Below are positions 41,902 through 51,282 of a stretch of 64,000 nucleotides of DNA, piece by piece. Below the pieces are notes generated by a model that saw only the letters and a program-made list of their open reading frames with translations, had not been told where the DNA came from and did not search any database. Positions within the stretch are counted from its first letter, which is position 1; every line of letters begins with the position of its first letter. The DNA is taken from NCBI RefSeq assembly GCF_003032475.1, contig NZ_CP028369.1, positions 8,556,001 to 8,620,000 of the forward strand, written 5' to 3'. Source of the stretch: Streptomyces sp. P3. Its GTDB lineage: Bacteria; Actinomycetota; Actinomycetes; Streptomycetales; Streptomycetaceae. The position numbers and the translations under genes are program-made.

Positions 41902-43239
41902 ATGTCAATGTCCAAGGGGTCCAATGTCCCGGTGCCGACCACGGCGCTGCGGGTCGAGCTGGGATGGCGTTCCGGACCCGGCGTTCCCGACGCGGACGCG
42001 TCGGCGCTGCTGCTGCTGGGCGGAAAGGTCCGTTCCGACGCCGACTTCGTCTTCTACAACCAGCCCGCGCACTCCTCCGGCGCCGTACGCCACGAGGGCA
42101 AACGCGACGCCGGGGGCCGGGTGACCGACAGCGTCCTCGTCGACCTCGCGCGCGTGGAGCCCTCGATCGAGACCGTGGTCCTGGCCGCTTCGTCGGACGG
42201 CGGCTCGTTCGGGCAGATCCCGGACCTCTACATCGAGGTGCGGGACGCGGCGCAGGGCGCGGTCGTGGCGCGGTTCGACAGCGCCGGCGCCACGGTCGAA
42301 ACCGCATTCGTGCTGGGCGAGTTCTACCGCCGTCAGGGCGCCTGGAAGTTCCGCGCCGTCGGACAGGGCTACGGCAGCGGCCTCGAGGGCCTGGCCACGG
42401 ACTTCGGCATCACCGTGGACGAGCCGCAACACGCCGCGGCCCCCGTCGCGCCGGCCACGGCCCCCGTCCCGCCGGTCCCGCCCGCCGTGACCCCCACGCC
42501 TCAGCAGCCGACCATGCCGGCCTTCCCGGTCACCGTGCCCCCGCCCGTCCACCAGGCCCCGCCGCCCCCGCCCGCCCCGCCCGCGGTGCCGGGCACGCCG
42601 GTCAGGCTCACCAAGGTGACGCTCACCAAGGCCGCCCCTTCGGTGTCGCTGACCAAACAGGGCGGCACGTCGGGCGCCCTGCGCGTCAACCTCAACTGGG
42701 AGGTGCGCAAGCAGTTCTCCGGATGGGGCAGCAAGCGCGGGCGGGCGGTCGCGCTGCACAACGACCTCGACCTCGACCTGTGCGCCCTGTTCGAGCTCGC
42801 CGACGGCCGCAAGGGCGTGGTCCAGGCCCTCGGCAACGCCTTCGGCTCGCTGCACCAGCCGCCGTACATCCACCTCGACGGCGACGACCGCACCGGCGCC
42901 GTGTCGAGCGGCGAGAACCTCACGGTCAACCTCGACCGCAAGAACGACTTCCGGCGCATCCTGGTCTTCGTGACCATCTACGAGGGCGCCCGCTCGTTCG
43001 CCGACCTGCACGCCACGGTCACCCTGCAACCCCAGTTCGGCGCACCGGTCGACTTCTCCCTGGACGAGTGCACGGTCCCGTCGACCGTCTGCGCGCTGGC
43101 GCTCATCACCAACCAGGGCGGCGACCTCGTCGTCCAGCGCGAGGCCCGCTATCTGGTGCCCGAGCGCGGCGTGAGCCCACAGCGGACGGTCGACCACGCC
43201 TATGGGTGGGGCATGAACTGGACGCCGGGCCGCAAGTAG
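41902..43239 (+). CDS. Protein with two TerD domains
   Basis: A 445-residue protein. Residues about 1-175 form a first TerD-like domain ([40 protein letters not shown]). A Pro-rich linker (about 180-235) with many PPP runs follows. Residues about 240-445 form the second ([50 protein letters not shown]) with the acidic calcium-binding segments. TerD proteins in Streptomyces bind Ca2+ and act in tellurite or stress resistance and differentiation. Ribosome-binding site GGGGGG precedes the ATG; a second ATG six bases later is possible. Confidence 0.88.
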   Translation: MSMSKGSNVPVPTTALRVELGWRSGPGVPDADASALLLLGGKVRSDADFVFYNQPAHSSGAVRHEGKRDAGGRVTDSVLVDLARVEPSIETVVLAASSDGGSFGQIPDLYIEVRDAAQGAVVARFDSAGATVETAFVLGEFYRRQGAWKFRAVGQGYGSGLEGLATDFGITVDEPQHAAAPVAPATAPVPPVPPAVTPTPQQPTMPAFPVTVPPPVHQAPPPPPAPPAVPGTPVRLTKVTLTKAAPSVSLTKQGGTSGALRVNLNWEVRKQFSGWGSKRGRAVALHNDLDLDLCALFELADGRKGVVQALGNAFGSLHQPPYIHLDGDDRTGAVSSGENLTVNLDRKNDFRRILVFVTIYEGARSFADLHATVTLQPQFGAPVDFSLDECTVPSTVCALALITNQGGDLVVQREARYLVPERGVSPQRTVDHAYGWGMNWTPGRK

Positions 43240-43265
43240 GGGCCGGGCCGCGGCCCGAGCCGGGC

Positions 43266-44441
43266 TCAGCCCTCGTCGGCGACGGCGTCCGGACGCGTGT
43301 AGGTGCGGCCCTTCCAGGCCGCACCGCGGCCCCGGTAGTGCTGCACCGCGGAGTCGACCGTCATCAGGAGGTAGAGGAACGCGGTGAACGGCAGCAGGGG
43401 AGCGAGCCACGGCGGCTGCCGGTAGTGCCGCAGCATCGGGATGTACGTCCCCGCCATGACCAGCCAGGCCAGTGCACCGCACACCGCCGTCGGCGCGCTG
43501 CCGGCCGTCAGTCCGAAGAGGAGCGCGAGCGGCGGGACCAGGTACACCAGAGCCAGGCCCATCACCGTTGCGAGCAGCAGGGCCGGGCTGTGGCGCAGTT
43601 GCGCGTACGCGCTGCGCGACACCATCCGCCACAGGTCGTGCAGCATCGGGTACGGCCGCACGCTGTCCACCCGGTCGGCCAGCCCCAGCCAGATGTGCCC
43701 GCCCGCGCCCTTCACGGCCCGCGCGAGCGCCACGTCGTCGATGACGGACTGCCGGATGGCGTCCGGGATCCGCGCCCGCTCGGCCGTCTCGGCGCGCAGC
43801 AGGACGCAGCCGCCCGCCGCGGCCGCCGTGCGCGCACCGCGCCGGCCGATCCGGCGGAACGGGTACAGCTGGGCGAAGAAGTAGACGAACGCCGGCACCA
43901 CCAGTCGCTCCCACGGACTCTCCACCCGCAGCCGCGCCATCTGGGAGACGGCGTCGAAGCCGCCGGTTCGGGCCGCCGCCACCAGCTCCCGCAGACTGTC
44001 GGGCGCGTGCGCGATGTCGGCGTCCGTGAGCAGGAGGTACTCGGGCTCGCGCGCGCGTGCCAGGCCGATCCCGTGCCGCACCGCCCACAGCTTGCCGGTC
44101 CAGCCCGCGGGCGGTTCGCCGGGTGAGTCCACGGTCAGCGGGAGCCCGCCGTGACGCCGGGCGAGGGCGCGCGCCAGGTCTCCCGTGCCGTCCCGGCTGC
44201 CGTCGTCGACGAGGAAGACCTCGGCCGGTCCGGGATAGTCCTGGGCGAGCAGCGAGGGCAGGCTCGCGGGCAGCACCGCCGCCTCGTCGCGGGCGGGGAC
44301 GACGACACACACCGACGGCCACTCCCGCGGCGCCGTCCGGTCCGGCAGCCTGATGTCCGTGCGCCAGAAGAACCCCTGACACAGCAGCAGCCACAGCCAG
44401 GCGGCCAGGGACAGGGCGGCGATCCACACGATGGCGCTCAC
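43266..44441 (-). CDS. HpnB-like family 2 glycosyltransferase
   Basis: A 391-residue membrane glycosyltransferase. An N-terminal helix (IVWIAALSLAAWLWLLLC) precedes the GT-A domain with VCVVVPARDEAAVLPASLPS, VFLVDDGSRDGTG, YLLLTDADIAH (metal-binding DxD-like) and IRQSVIDDVALARAVKGAG; three or four helices end the protein. The order matches hopene-associated glycosyltransferase HpnB. No hopanoid genes are adjacent, so the acceptor lipid is uncertain. GTG 44441 is the likely start. Confidence 0.82.
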   Translation of the reverse strand: MSAIVWIAALSLAAWLWLLLCQGFFWRTDIRLPDRTAPREWPSVCVVVPARDEAAVLPASLPSLLAQDYPGPAEVFLVDDGSRDGTGDLARALARRHGGLPLTVDSPGEPPAGWTGKLWAVRHGIGLARAREPEYLLLTDADIAHAPDSLRELVAAARTGGFDAVSQMARLRVESPWERLVVPAFVYFFAQLYPFRRIGRRGARTAAAAGGCVLLRAETAERARIPDAIRQSVIDDVALARAVKGAGGHIWLGLADRVDSVRPYPMLHDLWRMVSRSAYAQLRHSPALLLATVMGLALVYLVPPLALLFGLTAGSAPTAVCGALAWLVMAGTYIPMLRHYRQPPWLAPLLPFTAFLYLLMTVDSAVQHYRGRGAAWKGRTYTRPDAVADEG

Positions 44442-44486
44442 GTGCGCAGTCTTCCCCACCCCAAGGGGCGGCAGGCGCACATCGTC

Positions 44487-44492
44487 TATGGT
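44487..44492 (+). promoter_or_regulatory. -10 element for a leaderless mRNA (racemase gene)
   Basis: TATGGT is followed by six bases and the GTG at 44499. Confidence 0.45.
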
Positions 44493-44498
44493 GGCCGG

Positions 44499-45284
44499 GT
44501 GAAGATCGCGCTCATGGACTCCGGAATCGGCCTGCTGGCGGCCACCGCCGCGGTACGACGCCTGCGACCGGACGCCGATCTCGTGCTCTCCCTCGACCCC
44601 GACGGCATGCCCTGGGGGCCGCGCACCCCGCAGGACCTCACCGCGCGTGCGCTGGCCGTCGCCGAGGCCGCCGCGGCGCACCGGCCCGAGGCCCTGATCG
44701 TGGGCTGTAACACCGCGACCGTGCACGCCCTGCCCACGCTGCGGGCCACCCTCGAACCCGGCATCCCGGTGATCGGCACCGTTCCGGCGATCAAGCCGGC
44801 CGCGTCCGGCGGCGGCCCCGTCGCGATCTGGGCCACGCCCGCCACCACGGGAAGCCCCTACCAGCGGGGTCTGATCAAGGACTTCGCCGGCGGTGTCACG
44901 GTCGCGGAGGTGCCCTGCTGGGGGCTGGCCGAGGCCGTGGAGCACGCCGACGAGACGGCGATCGACGCGGCGGTCGCCGCGGCCGCGGCGCTCACCCCCG
45001 AGGACGTCACGACCGTCGTCCTCGGCTGTACCCACTACGAACTCGTCGCCGACCGCATCCGTGCCGCCGTGCAGCGCCCCGGCCGGCCACCGCTCGTGCT
45101 GCACGGCTCGGCCGGCGCGGTGGTCGCGCAGGCAATGCGCAGGATCGGCGCCCGCCCCGAGCCGGAGGGTGCGGCGCTCGGCGCGGTGACGGTTCTGCTC
45201 AGCGGTCGCCCGGGCGCTCTGCCGGAGCCGGCGCTGGCCTACGCGGAAGGCCGCCTGCTCCAGGCCGTCAGCCCCGCTCCGTGA
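44499..45284 (+). CDS. Aspartate/glutamate racemase family protein
   Basis: A 261-residue cofactor-independent racemase relative. The two catalytic cysteines lie in LIVGCNTATVHALPTLR and VVLGCTHYELVADRI, and the start KIALMDSGIGLLAATAAVRR resembles MurI (DSGxGG). It may supply D-glutamate for peptidoglycan or racemise another amino acid; a true MurI usually has GLSVL. The start GTG gives the family N-terminus and follows a -10 box by six bases. It is divergent from the glycosyltransferase. Confidence 0.8.
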   Translation: MKIALMDSGIGLLAATAAVRRLRPDADLVLSLDPDGMPWGPRTPQDLTARALAVAEAAAAHRPEALIVGCNTATVHALPTLRATLEPGIPVIGTVPAIKPAASGGGPVAIWATPATTGSPYQRGLIKDFAGGVTVAEVPCWGLAEAVEHADETAIDAAVAAAAALTPEDVTTVVLGCTHYELVADRIRAAVQRPGRPPLVLHGSAGAVVAQAMRRIGARPEPEGAALGAVTVLLSGRPGALPEPALAYAEGRLLQAVSPAP

Positions 45285-45391
45285 CCGTCCCGCGCCCCGG
45301 CCCGTGACCCGCCCGCGGCGGGCAGCCCCGAGGGGGACCCGGGCGGAGCAGTCACCCTGCGCTACGGACTACCGGCGCAGCGAAACCTGAG

Positions 45392-45397
45392 TAACCT
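45392..45397 (+). promoter_or_regulatory. -10 element for a leaderless mRNA
   Basis: TAACCT lies seven bases before the ATG at 45405 and one base before the ATG at 45399. The geometry favours the second ATG as start. Confidence 0.4.
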
Positions 45398-45404
45398 CAT
45401 GGAT

Positions 45405-45995
45405 ATGAGGGACCACCCCCACGACGAGAGCATCCCGTTTCCCGACGTCCCGCATCGCGCCGCCCCGCCGTCCGCCGCTCCGCATGCCGACGTCTGGACG
45501 GGGCGCGCCACCAACCGCTTCCAGTGGGTGCTCGCCCTGATCGGGGCGGCCTGCATGGCGCTCGGCGTCGAACTCGCCGTCGAATCGGCCTGGACTTCGG
45601 GCGTCGCCCCCCTCGTGATGTCCGTCGTCGGCTGTATCGCCGCCGGGCTGCTGGTGCTCTTCGGCACTCTCGCCTTCGTCCACGTCGACCTCAGGCTCGA
45701 CAAGGAGTCCCTCGAGGTGCGCTGCGGCCACATCGGGGTGCCGCGCCGCCGCATCCCGCTGGCGCATGTCGCCGGCGCCGACTTCGAACCACACGTCACC
45801 CCTCGCCACTGGGGCGGCTGGGGCTATCGCTGGCGGCCGGAGAAGGGCACCGCGGTCGTCGTGCGCAAGGGCGAGGGCGTGGTGCTGCGGCTGTGGGACG
45901 GCCACACGTTCACGATCACCGTGGACGACGCCGAGTCGGCGGTCCGCGTCATCCGGGAGCGGCTGCGCGCCGGCGCCCCGGGCCCGGCGCGCTGA
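45405..45995 (+). CDS. Membrane protein with a PH-like domain (DUF3093-type)
   Basis: A 196-residue protein (198 if begun at 45399). After a polar N-terminus come two helices (WVLALIGAACMALGVELAV, PLVMSVVGCIAAGLLVLFG) and a PH-like domain: VDLRLDKESLEVRCGHIGVP, RRRIPLAHVAGADFEPH, GWGYRWRPEKGTAVVVRKGE, FTITVDDAESAVRVI. The GWGYR..-KGT..VVR signature is common in actinobacterial membrane proteins of unknown role, sometimes called DUF3093. Leaderless translation is likely. Confidence 0.75.
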   Translation: MRDHPHDESIPFPDVPHRAAPPSAAPHADVWTGRATNRFQWVLALIGAACMALGVELAVESAWTSGVAPLVMSVVGCIAAGLLVLFGTLAFVHVDLRLDKESLEVRCGHIGVPRRRIPLAHVAGADFEPHVTPRHWGGWGYRWRPEKGTAVVVRKGEGVVLRLWDGHTFTITVDDAESAVRVIRERLRAGAPGPAR

Positions 45996-46030
45996 CAGTC
46001 CGCCGGTCCCCGCCTCCCCGCGTCATCGCG

Positions 46031-47122
46031 TCACACCGCCGGGCGGCCGCCGTGGTGGAGGTCGCGCTCGCACCCCGACGGAGCTCCGGGCGCCGCGGGC
46101 AGCGCGGGCGCCTCGGCGAGCGGCCGGGCCGTGGCCAGGCCGGCCAGCAGTCCCGCGCCCACGGACACCGTGGTGAAACTCAGCGCGTTGCCGATGGCGG
46201 CGATGGCGGCGACCGCCGTCAGCGTGAACCCCGCGGTGAGGACGACCGGTGTCGGACGCTGCGACCGCCACAGCGCGAACAGCACCCAGCAGAAGACCGC
46301 CGAAAGCAGCAGCAGGCCGACGACGCCCTGCTCCGCCGCCGTCTGCAGCGGCGCCGAGTGCGGCCTGCCGTCGGTCAGCGTCGACCGAGCCGCCGTCGTG
46401 CTCAGCTCGCCGAAGCGTCCCGGGCCCACACCGAGGGCGCTCTGGCCTCGGACCATGCCGAGGGCGTCGCGCCACAGGCCGACGCGGTGCGGCGTCAACC
46501 GGTCCGTGAGCCGGTCGGCGAGTCCGCCGGGCAGCGCGTTCCCGGCGACGGCCCAGGTCAGGCCGGTCACCAGGGCGGCCGCCACGGCCGACGCGGCGAG
46601 CGCCGGGCCCCGGTGGCGCATCTGTCCGGAGACCAGTGAACAGCCCAGCACGACGCAGCAGGTCACCACGCCCGCCGTCGATTCCAGGAGGGCCGCGGCA
46701 ACCGTCACGGCCCCGGCGAGCAGCCACAGCGCGAGCCGCCGTGCGGGTACGGGCGTCGCCCAGGCGGCGCAGCACGCGGCACCGGCCGACAGGGCCAGCA
46801 CCGCGGCGGTGGCGCCGGCGTGCCCCAGGGGCGCGGCGATCCCCGCTCCGGGGCCGAGCCGGGGCAGGGCCACCGTCGACGCGAGCCCGGCCAGGGCTCC
46901 GGCGCAGGGCGCGGCGACCGGCAGCAGCACACCGGTGATCCGCCCCGCCGCACAGCCGGCGGCCAGCGCCAGTACGGCGAGCAGGACGCCCTCGGGGCGT
47001 CCGCCGTGCACCGCGGCGGTGATCAGGGACCAGACCGCGCAGGCCCCGAGCGCGGTCACGCCGAGCGCGTCCGAAACGTTTCGGCTGTTTCCTTCCGCGG
47101 CCTCGCCTGCCGTGGACGACAT
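46031..47122 (-). CDS. O-antigen ligase/Wzy-like membrane protein
   Basis: A 363-residue protein made of about ten hydrophobic segments. The only polar landmark is LGVGPGRFGELSTTAARSTL, TDGRPHSAPLQTAAEQGVVG, the periplasmic loop motif of the Wzy_C superfamily (GvGpg.F......PHn..l......G..G). Relatives ligate or polymerise glycans on lipids. It lacks companions for glycan assembly here but is divergent from the lipoprotein acyltransferase. The start is uncertain; the frame is open to 47332 and the ATG at 47122 is the most conservative choice. Confidence 0.7.
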   Translation of the reverse strand: MSSTAGEAAEGNSRNVSDALGVTALGACAVWSLITAAVHGGRPEGVLLAVLALAAGCAAGRITGVLLPVAAPCAGALAGLASTVALPRLGPGAGIAAPLGHAGATAAVLALSAGAACCAAWATPVPARRLALWLLAGAVTVAAALLESTAGVVTCCVVLGCSLVSGQMRHRGPALAASAVAAALVTGLTWAVAGNALPGGLADRLTDRLTPHRVGLWRDALGMVRGQSALGVGPGRFGELSTTAARSTLTDGRPHSAPLQTAAEQGVVGLLLLSAVFCWVLFALWRSQRPTPVVLTAGFTLTAVAAIAAIGNALSFTTVSVGAGLLAGLATARPLAEAPALPAAPGAPSGCERDLHHGGRPAV

Positions 47123-47346
47123 CCCGGTGGAACCCACCCCGCCCCCCGAACCCGGTCGCCCCCCGACCGTGACGGACCTGAACCGTGAAGGACCCCGGCC
47201 GCATACGACCGAAGCTCTGGCACACCGTAACCGCTGATGGGCGGTTTGTGGATGACTTGCGCCGGGTTGTGCGCCGGGCGCGGGATCCCGGCGGACGCGG
47301 TCCCCGGCCCCGCGGACCGAGCTGTCGGCCAAAAGGTCACTCGCCG

Positions 47347-47352
47347 TACACT
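47347..47352 (+). promoter_or_regulatory. -10 element for a leaderless mRNA (lnt)
   Basis: TACACT is followed by six bases and the GTG at 47359. Confidence 0.45.
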
Positions 47353-47358
47353 CCCGGA

Positions 47359-48972
47359 GTGACCGTCACCGCAACTTCCGTAGGCCGGCCGGACCGGCTG
47401 GAGCCCTCGACCGCGCCGGCTTCGCGCGGCGCCCGGCTCCTGCGCCGCCTCGTCCCGGCCGCCACCGCGGCGCTCTCCGGAGTGCTGCTCTACGTCAGCT
47501 TCCCGCCGCGCACCGTGTGGTGGCTGGCGCTGCCGGCCTTCGCCGTCTTCGGCTGGGTGCTGCGAGGGCGCAGCCGCAAGGCCGCCTTCGGTCTCGGTTA
47601 CCTCTTCGGGCTGGGCTTCCTGCTGCCGCTCCTGGTGTGGACCGGCGTCGAGGTCGGGCCCGGCCCCTGGCTCGCCCTGGTGGCCATCGAGGCGATCTTC
47701 GTCGCGCTGGTCGGCATGGGCGTCGCCGCCGTGTCCAAGCTGCCGGCCTGGCCGGTGTGGGCGGCCGCGCTCTGGATCGCCGGCGAGGCGGCACGCGCGC
47801 GTGTGCCCTTCCGGGGCTTCCCGTGGGGCAAGATCGCCTTCGGCCAGGCGGACGGCGTCTTCCTGCCCCTCGCGGCGGTCGGCGGCACCCCCGTGCTCGG
47901 CTTCGGCGTCGTGCTGTGCGGCTTCGGCCTGTACGAGATCGTGCGGCTCGTGCTCGAGCGGCGGCGCTCGGGCGAGGTGCGCCGGTCGGCCGCCGCGGTG
48001 GCCCTGCTCAGCGTGGCCGTCCCGGTCGTCGGCGCGCTGGCCGCCCGCACCCTGGTCAGCGACAAGGCGCAGGACGGCACCGCCACCGTCGCCGTCATCC
48101 AGGGCAACGTGCCGCGCCTCGGCCTGGACTTCAACTCCCAGCGCCGGGCCGTGCTCGACTACCACGCGCGGGAGACGAAGCGGCTGGCCGCCGAGGTGAA
48201 GGCGGGCAAGGTCGCCAGGCCCGACTTCGTGCTGTGGCCCGAGAACTCCTCCGACGTCGACCCCTTCGCCAACGCCGACGCCGCCGCCGTCATCGACCGG
48301 GCCGCCAAGGCGATCGGCGTGCCCATCTCGGTCGGCGGCGTCGTCGAGCGGGACGGCAGGCTCTACAACGAGCAGATCCTCTGGGACCCGGTGAAGGGCC
48401 CCACCCAGACGTACGACAAGCGGCAGGTCCAGCCGTTCGGCGAGTACCTTCCGCTGCGCTCGCTCATCGGGGCGATCAACAGCGACTGGACGTCGATGGT
48501 CCGCAAGGACTTCAGCCGCGGCACGAAGCCGGGCGTGTTCGACATGGGCGACGCCGAGGTCGGCCTGGTCACCTGCTACGAGGCCGCGTTCGACTGGGCC
48601 GTGCGCTCCGAGGTCACCGACGGCGCCCAGCTGATCTCCGTGCCCAGCAACAACGCCACCTTCGACCGCAGTGAGATGACCTACCAGCAGCTCGCCATGT
48701 CCCGGGTCCGCGCGGTCGAGCACAGCCGGACCGTCACGGTGCCGGTGACCAGCGGTGTCAGCGCGATCATCATGCCGGACGGGAGGATCACCCAGAAGAC
48801 CGGCATGTTCGTGGCGGACTCCCTGGTGCAGAAGGTGCCCCTGCGCTCCTCACAGACCCCCGCGACGAAGCTCGGCATCCTCCCCGAGGCGGCTCTGGTG
48901 CTCGTCGCGGCGGGCGGCCTCGGATGGGCGATCGGCGCCGGGGTGCGGAGCCGCCGGAACACGGCGGGCTGA
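47359..48972 (+). CDS. lnt: Apolipoprotein N-acyltransferase
   Basis: A 537-residue membrane enzyme. About six helices (LLYVSFPPRTVWWLALPAFA and on) precede the nitrilase-like domain. The catalytic residues are in place: Glu in VLWPENSSDVDP, Lys in TYDKRQVQPFGEYLPLR and Cys in GLVTCYEAAFDW. It adds the third acyl chain to lipoproteins. Streptomyces often carry two homologues, of which one is fully active, so the role of this copy is uncertain. GTG 47359 sits six bases after a -10 box. Confidence 0.92.
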   Translation: MTVTATSVGRPDRLEPSTAPASRGARLLRRLVPAATAALSGVLLYVSFPPRTVWWLALPAFAVFGWVLRGRSRKAAFGLGYLFGLGFLLPLLVWTGVEVGPGPWLALVAIEAIFVALVGMGVAAVSKLPAWPVWAAALWIAGEAARARVPFRGFPWGKIAFGQADGVFLPLAAVGGTPVLGFGVVLCGFGLYEIVRLVLERRRSGEVRRSAAAVALLSVAVPVVGALAARTLVSDKAQDGTATVAVIQGNVPRLGLDFNSQRRAVLDYHARETKRLAAEVKAGKVARPDFVLWPENSSDVDPFANADAAAVIDRAAKAIGVPISVGGVVERDGRLYNEQILWDPVKGPTQTYDKRQVQPFGEYLPLRSLIGAINSDWTSMVRKDFSRGTKPGVFDMGDAEVGLVTCYEAAFDWAVRSEVTDGAQLISVPSNNATFDRSEMTYQQLAMSRVRAVEHSRTVTVPVTSGVSAIIMPDGRITQKTGMFVADSLVQKVPLRSSQTPATKLGILPEAALVLVAAGGLGWAIGAGVRSRRNTAG

Positions 48973-48986
48973 CCGGGACGCCCGGA

Positions 48987-48992
48987 TAGGGT
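48987..48992 (+). promoter_or_regulatory. -10 element for a leaderless mRNA (Nudix gene)
   Basis: TAGGGT is followed by six bases and the ATG at 48999. No Shine-Dalgarno is present, so the gene may have its own promoter despite following lnt by 26 bases. Confidence 0.35.
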
Positions 48993-48998
48993 CGGACC

Positions 48999-49478
48999 AT
49001 GCCGACTCCAGAGTTCATCACCGAGATCCGGGCCAGTGCGGGACACCAACTTCTCTGGCTTCCCGGCGTCAGCGCCGTCGTCTTCGACGACGAGGGGCGG
49101 GTGCTGCTGGGGCAGCGCGCGGACAACCGGCAGTGGACCGTGATCAGCGGCATCCCGGACCCGGGGGAGCAGCCCGCGGACTGCGCCGTGCGCGAGGTGT
49201 ACGAGGAGGCCGGGGTGCACTGCGTTCCCGAGCGCGTCGTCCTGGTGCGCGCCGGTAAGCGGGTGGAGTACCCCAACGGTGACACCTGCCAGTTCATGGA
49301 CATCACCTTCCGCTGCCGGGCCGTGGGCGGGGCGGCACGGGTCAACGACGACGAGTCCGTCGACGTGGGCTGGTTCGCGCTGGACGCCCTGCCGCCGCTG
49401 CGTGACCGGCAGTTGTTCCGCATCAAGCAGGCACTTTCCGACGAACCCACATGGTTCGAGACCACGACGTCACCATGA
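48999..49478 (+). CDS. Nudix hydrolase
   Basis: A 159-residue protein with a full Nudix box, GIPDPGEQPADCAVREVYEE followed by AGV. The flanks VSAVVFDDEGRVLLGQRADN and MDITFRCRAVGGAARVNDDE are typical. It would hydrolyse a nucleoside-diphosphate-linked substrate; the wide box context does not identify which. It lies just downstream of lnt on the same strand. Confidence 0.88.
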   Translation: MPTPEFITEIRASAGHQLLWLPGVSAVVFDDEGRVLLGQRADNRQWTVISGIPDPGEQPADCAVREVYEEAGVHCVPERVVLVRAGKRVEYPNGDTCQFMDITFRCRAVGGAARVNDDESVDVGWFALDALPPLRDRQLFRIKQALSDEPTWFETTTSP

Positions 49479-49887
49479 AGTACGGGTACTGACCACATGG
49501 GCCCGGCGCGGGGCCCTGCCTGGGGTCGAGGCACGACCTCGCCCCAGGCCGTCCAGTTCTCGATCACGATCACGACCGACCCGCAGACGGGCTTGCTGCC
49601 CGCTGCGGACCTGCCGACTACCGCGCCTGCGGAGCAGCTCCCCGTCCGCTCGCACAACCTGCCCCGGACGTTCGGCAGCTGGGCGATGAGGCCGGCCACC
49701 TCTCACTTCAGCCATGGAATGCTCCCCTGCGGATCGCGAGGGCCGAGGGGCGTCGGCCGAGGGCCCGTAGCTCGGTGTACGCCTCCCGAACGCGATCTCG
49801 CAGGCTTCCGAGATCCATGTCCGGTTCCTCCCGGCTGCCGCGCAGCGCGTGCAGAGTGACGAGTTCCTGTTCAAGTGCGCGAGGCCG

Positions 49888-50150
49888 GTGACCCCTGACT
49901 CGCGATGTCACCGCGTGGGCTCCGGATGCTCTCGGGACACAGGTCCGCGACCGGTTCGGCCAGACCGAGCAGGGCATGGTGATCGTCAACGCCTGGGATC
50001 CGAGGCTGCCGCGCGACGTTCGTCCGGGTCGATGGGGCAGGGCTGGTGCGCGGCCAGTACGGCGCGCATGTGTACCCGCGCAGAGTGCACTTCGTCGAGC
50101 GTCTTCCGAGGACGCCGAGCTGCAAGATCCAACGCTTCCTCCTCAGAGGG
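49888..50150 (+). pseudogene. Relic of an AMP-forming acyl-CoA synthetase
   Basis: Pieces of the family appear in different frames: GTQVRDRFGQTEQGMVIVNA and WDPRLPRDVRPGRWG (the central (H/F)YGQTE motif), then VRGQYGAHVYPRRVHFVERL and PRTPSCKIQRFLLRG (the C-terminal catalytic-Lys motif PKT.SGKIQRF.LR). The segment between them is deleted and the first piece starts after another frameshift near 49909. Upstream (49479-49887) and downstream (50151-50489) I see no other gene, so the whole 1-kb gap is decaying DNA. Confidence 0.7.
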
Positions 50151-50489
50151 ATGTCGGGTGAGGCGGTCCTGGCGCCACCGGGTGCCAGGAGCCACCACTG
50201 GCAGCCCGTCCGGTTCTGGTGGAGCAGCGCGTCACGATCTCGCTCAGGTCGCGGGCACCCGGCTCCCCCGTCTCCGACGGCGACACCGACCCACGTCGTT
50301 CGCGCCTGCGACGAGGCATCCGTGGACATGGCCGGCGCACGGACGGGCGAGGGGGCGGACCCCTGAATGTGTCTCAATGCACACATCGACAACCGGCCGG
50401 TAGGGACATTTGACTCTGTCGGCTCTCTCGGTTCGGCCGAATAATTCTGTGCCGGTGAGACAAAGAAGCCCTCAAGGAAGGAGCAAGAC

Positions 50490-51218
50490 ATGGGTAAGAG
50501 GGCCCTGAAGGGCACGAAGGTCCGGATCGTCGCCGTCGTTTCCGCACTCGCCACTGGTGCGGCCATTATCACCCTGCTGCCGTCGGCGAACGCCGCCCAG
50601 CCGGAGAAAACGCCGGACGAGATCATGCGCATGTGTCAGAAGGCCAAGGTGATCAACGGTAAGGAGCAGAAAACGGGAAGCGGCGTCCAGGATATTTTTC
50701 TCGCCGACAGCTGCGATTTCGTCGAGACGAAGTTCGAGGCCTTTGAGGGCCCCACCAAGAAGGCTTCCATCGACTTCCCGAACTGCGAGTCGAATGCCAC
50801 CGATCCGGCAAAGGTGTCGATTACCTGGAAGGCGGGCGTCCTCCAGGGCGAGGGCAAGTACACCGCGACACAACAGGGTGCCGGTGGAGGGCTCTTCGGT
50901 GCCTTGAGCGGGGCCTGGCTCAAGCACAAGGCGACGACGGACCTGACCCTCAAGTCGGTGACCGCCGGCGACACGGAAACGAGAGACGTCCCCGTCGGCA
51001 AGGTCCTCCACATGGAATTCACGCCGAAGATGCAGCGTATGACGGGCGAATGGCGGGTGAAGATCAATGCCAAGCCGGGGAGCACGGTCATCAATCCCGT
51101 CGAGGAACAGAACTACGCCGCGCCCGAAGCCGTCGAGGGCGCTGTCGTCCTGGACGGCGCCGCCGGCGCTCCCGGCATCGCGGACGGGACGTCCAGGCCC
51201 GTCCTGACCGACTGCTGA
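50490..51218 (+). CDS. Secreted protein, aerolysin/ETX-MTX2-like pattern (paralogue 1)
   Basis: A 242-residue exported protein with a signal peptide (KRALKGTKVRIVAVVSALAT...SANAA). The mature part has four Cys (MCQK, DSCDFV, PNCESN, LTDC) and long alternating polar/hydrophobic strands rich in Thr, Ser and Lys (SITWKAGVLQGEGKYTATQQ, VPVGKVLHMEFTPKMQRMTG). The latter matches the V-P-x-G-K step of aerolysin-like ETX/MTX2 beta-pore-forming proteins, so a pore-forming or membrane-active role is inferred. AAGGAAGGAG precedes ATG 50490. It shares the Cys pattern and C-(D/E)-F-V motif with the next gene. GC content is lower than that of the neighbours. Confidence 0.7.
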   Translation: MGKRALKGTKVRIVAVVSALATGAAIITLLPSANAAQPEKTPDEIMRMCQKAKVINGKEQKTGSGVQDIFLADSCDFVETKFEAFEGPTKKASIDFPNCESNATDPAKVSITWKAGVLQGEGKYTATQQGAGGGLFGALSGAWLKHKATTDLTLKSVTAGDTETRDVPVGKVLHMEFTPKMQRMTGEWRVKINAKPGSTVINPVEEQNYAAPEAVEGAVVLDGAAGAPGIADGTSRPVLTDC

Positions 51219-51282
51219 CAGTCCTCGTGACCAGGCAACTCGCACTCCCCTCTCATCCCCGGTCCCCTCAAGGAGACGCACG

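Noticed and set aside
49708..49989. Minus-strand frame ending MDLGSLRDRVREAYTELRAL
   Set aside because: It looks helical and might be a fragment of an HTH protein, but it overlaps the synthetase relic and has no distinctive motif.
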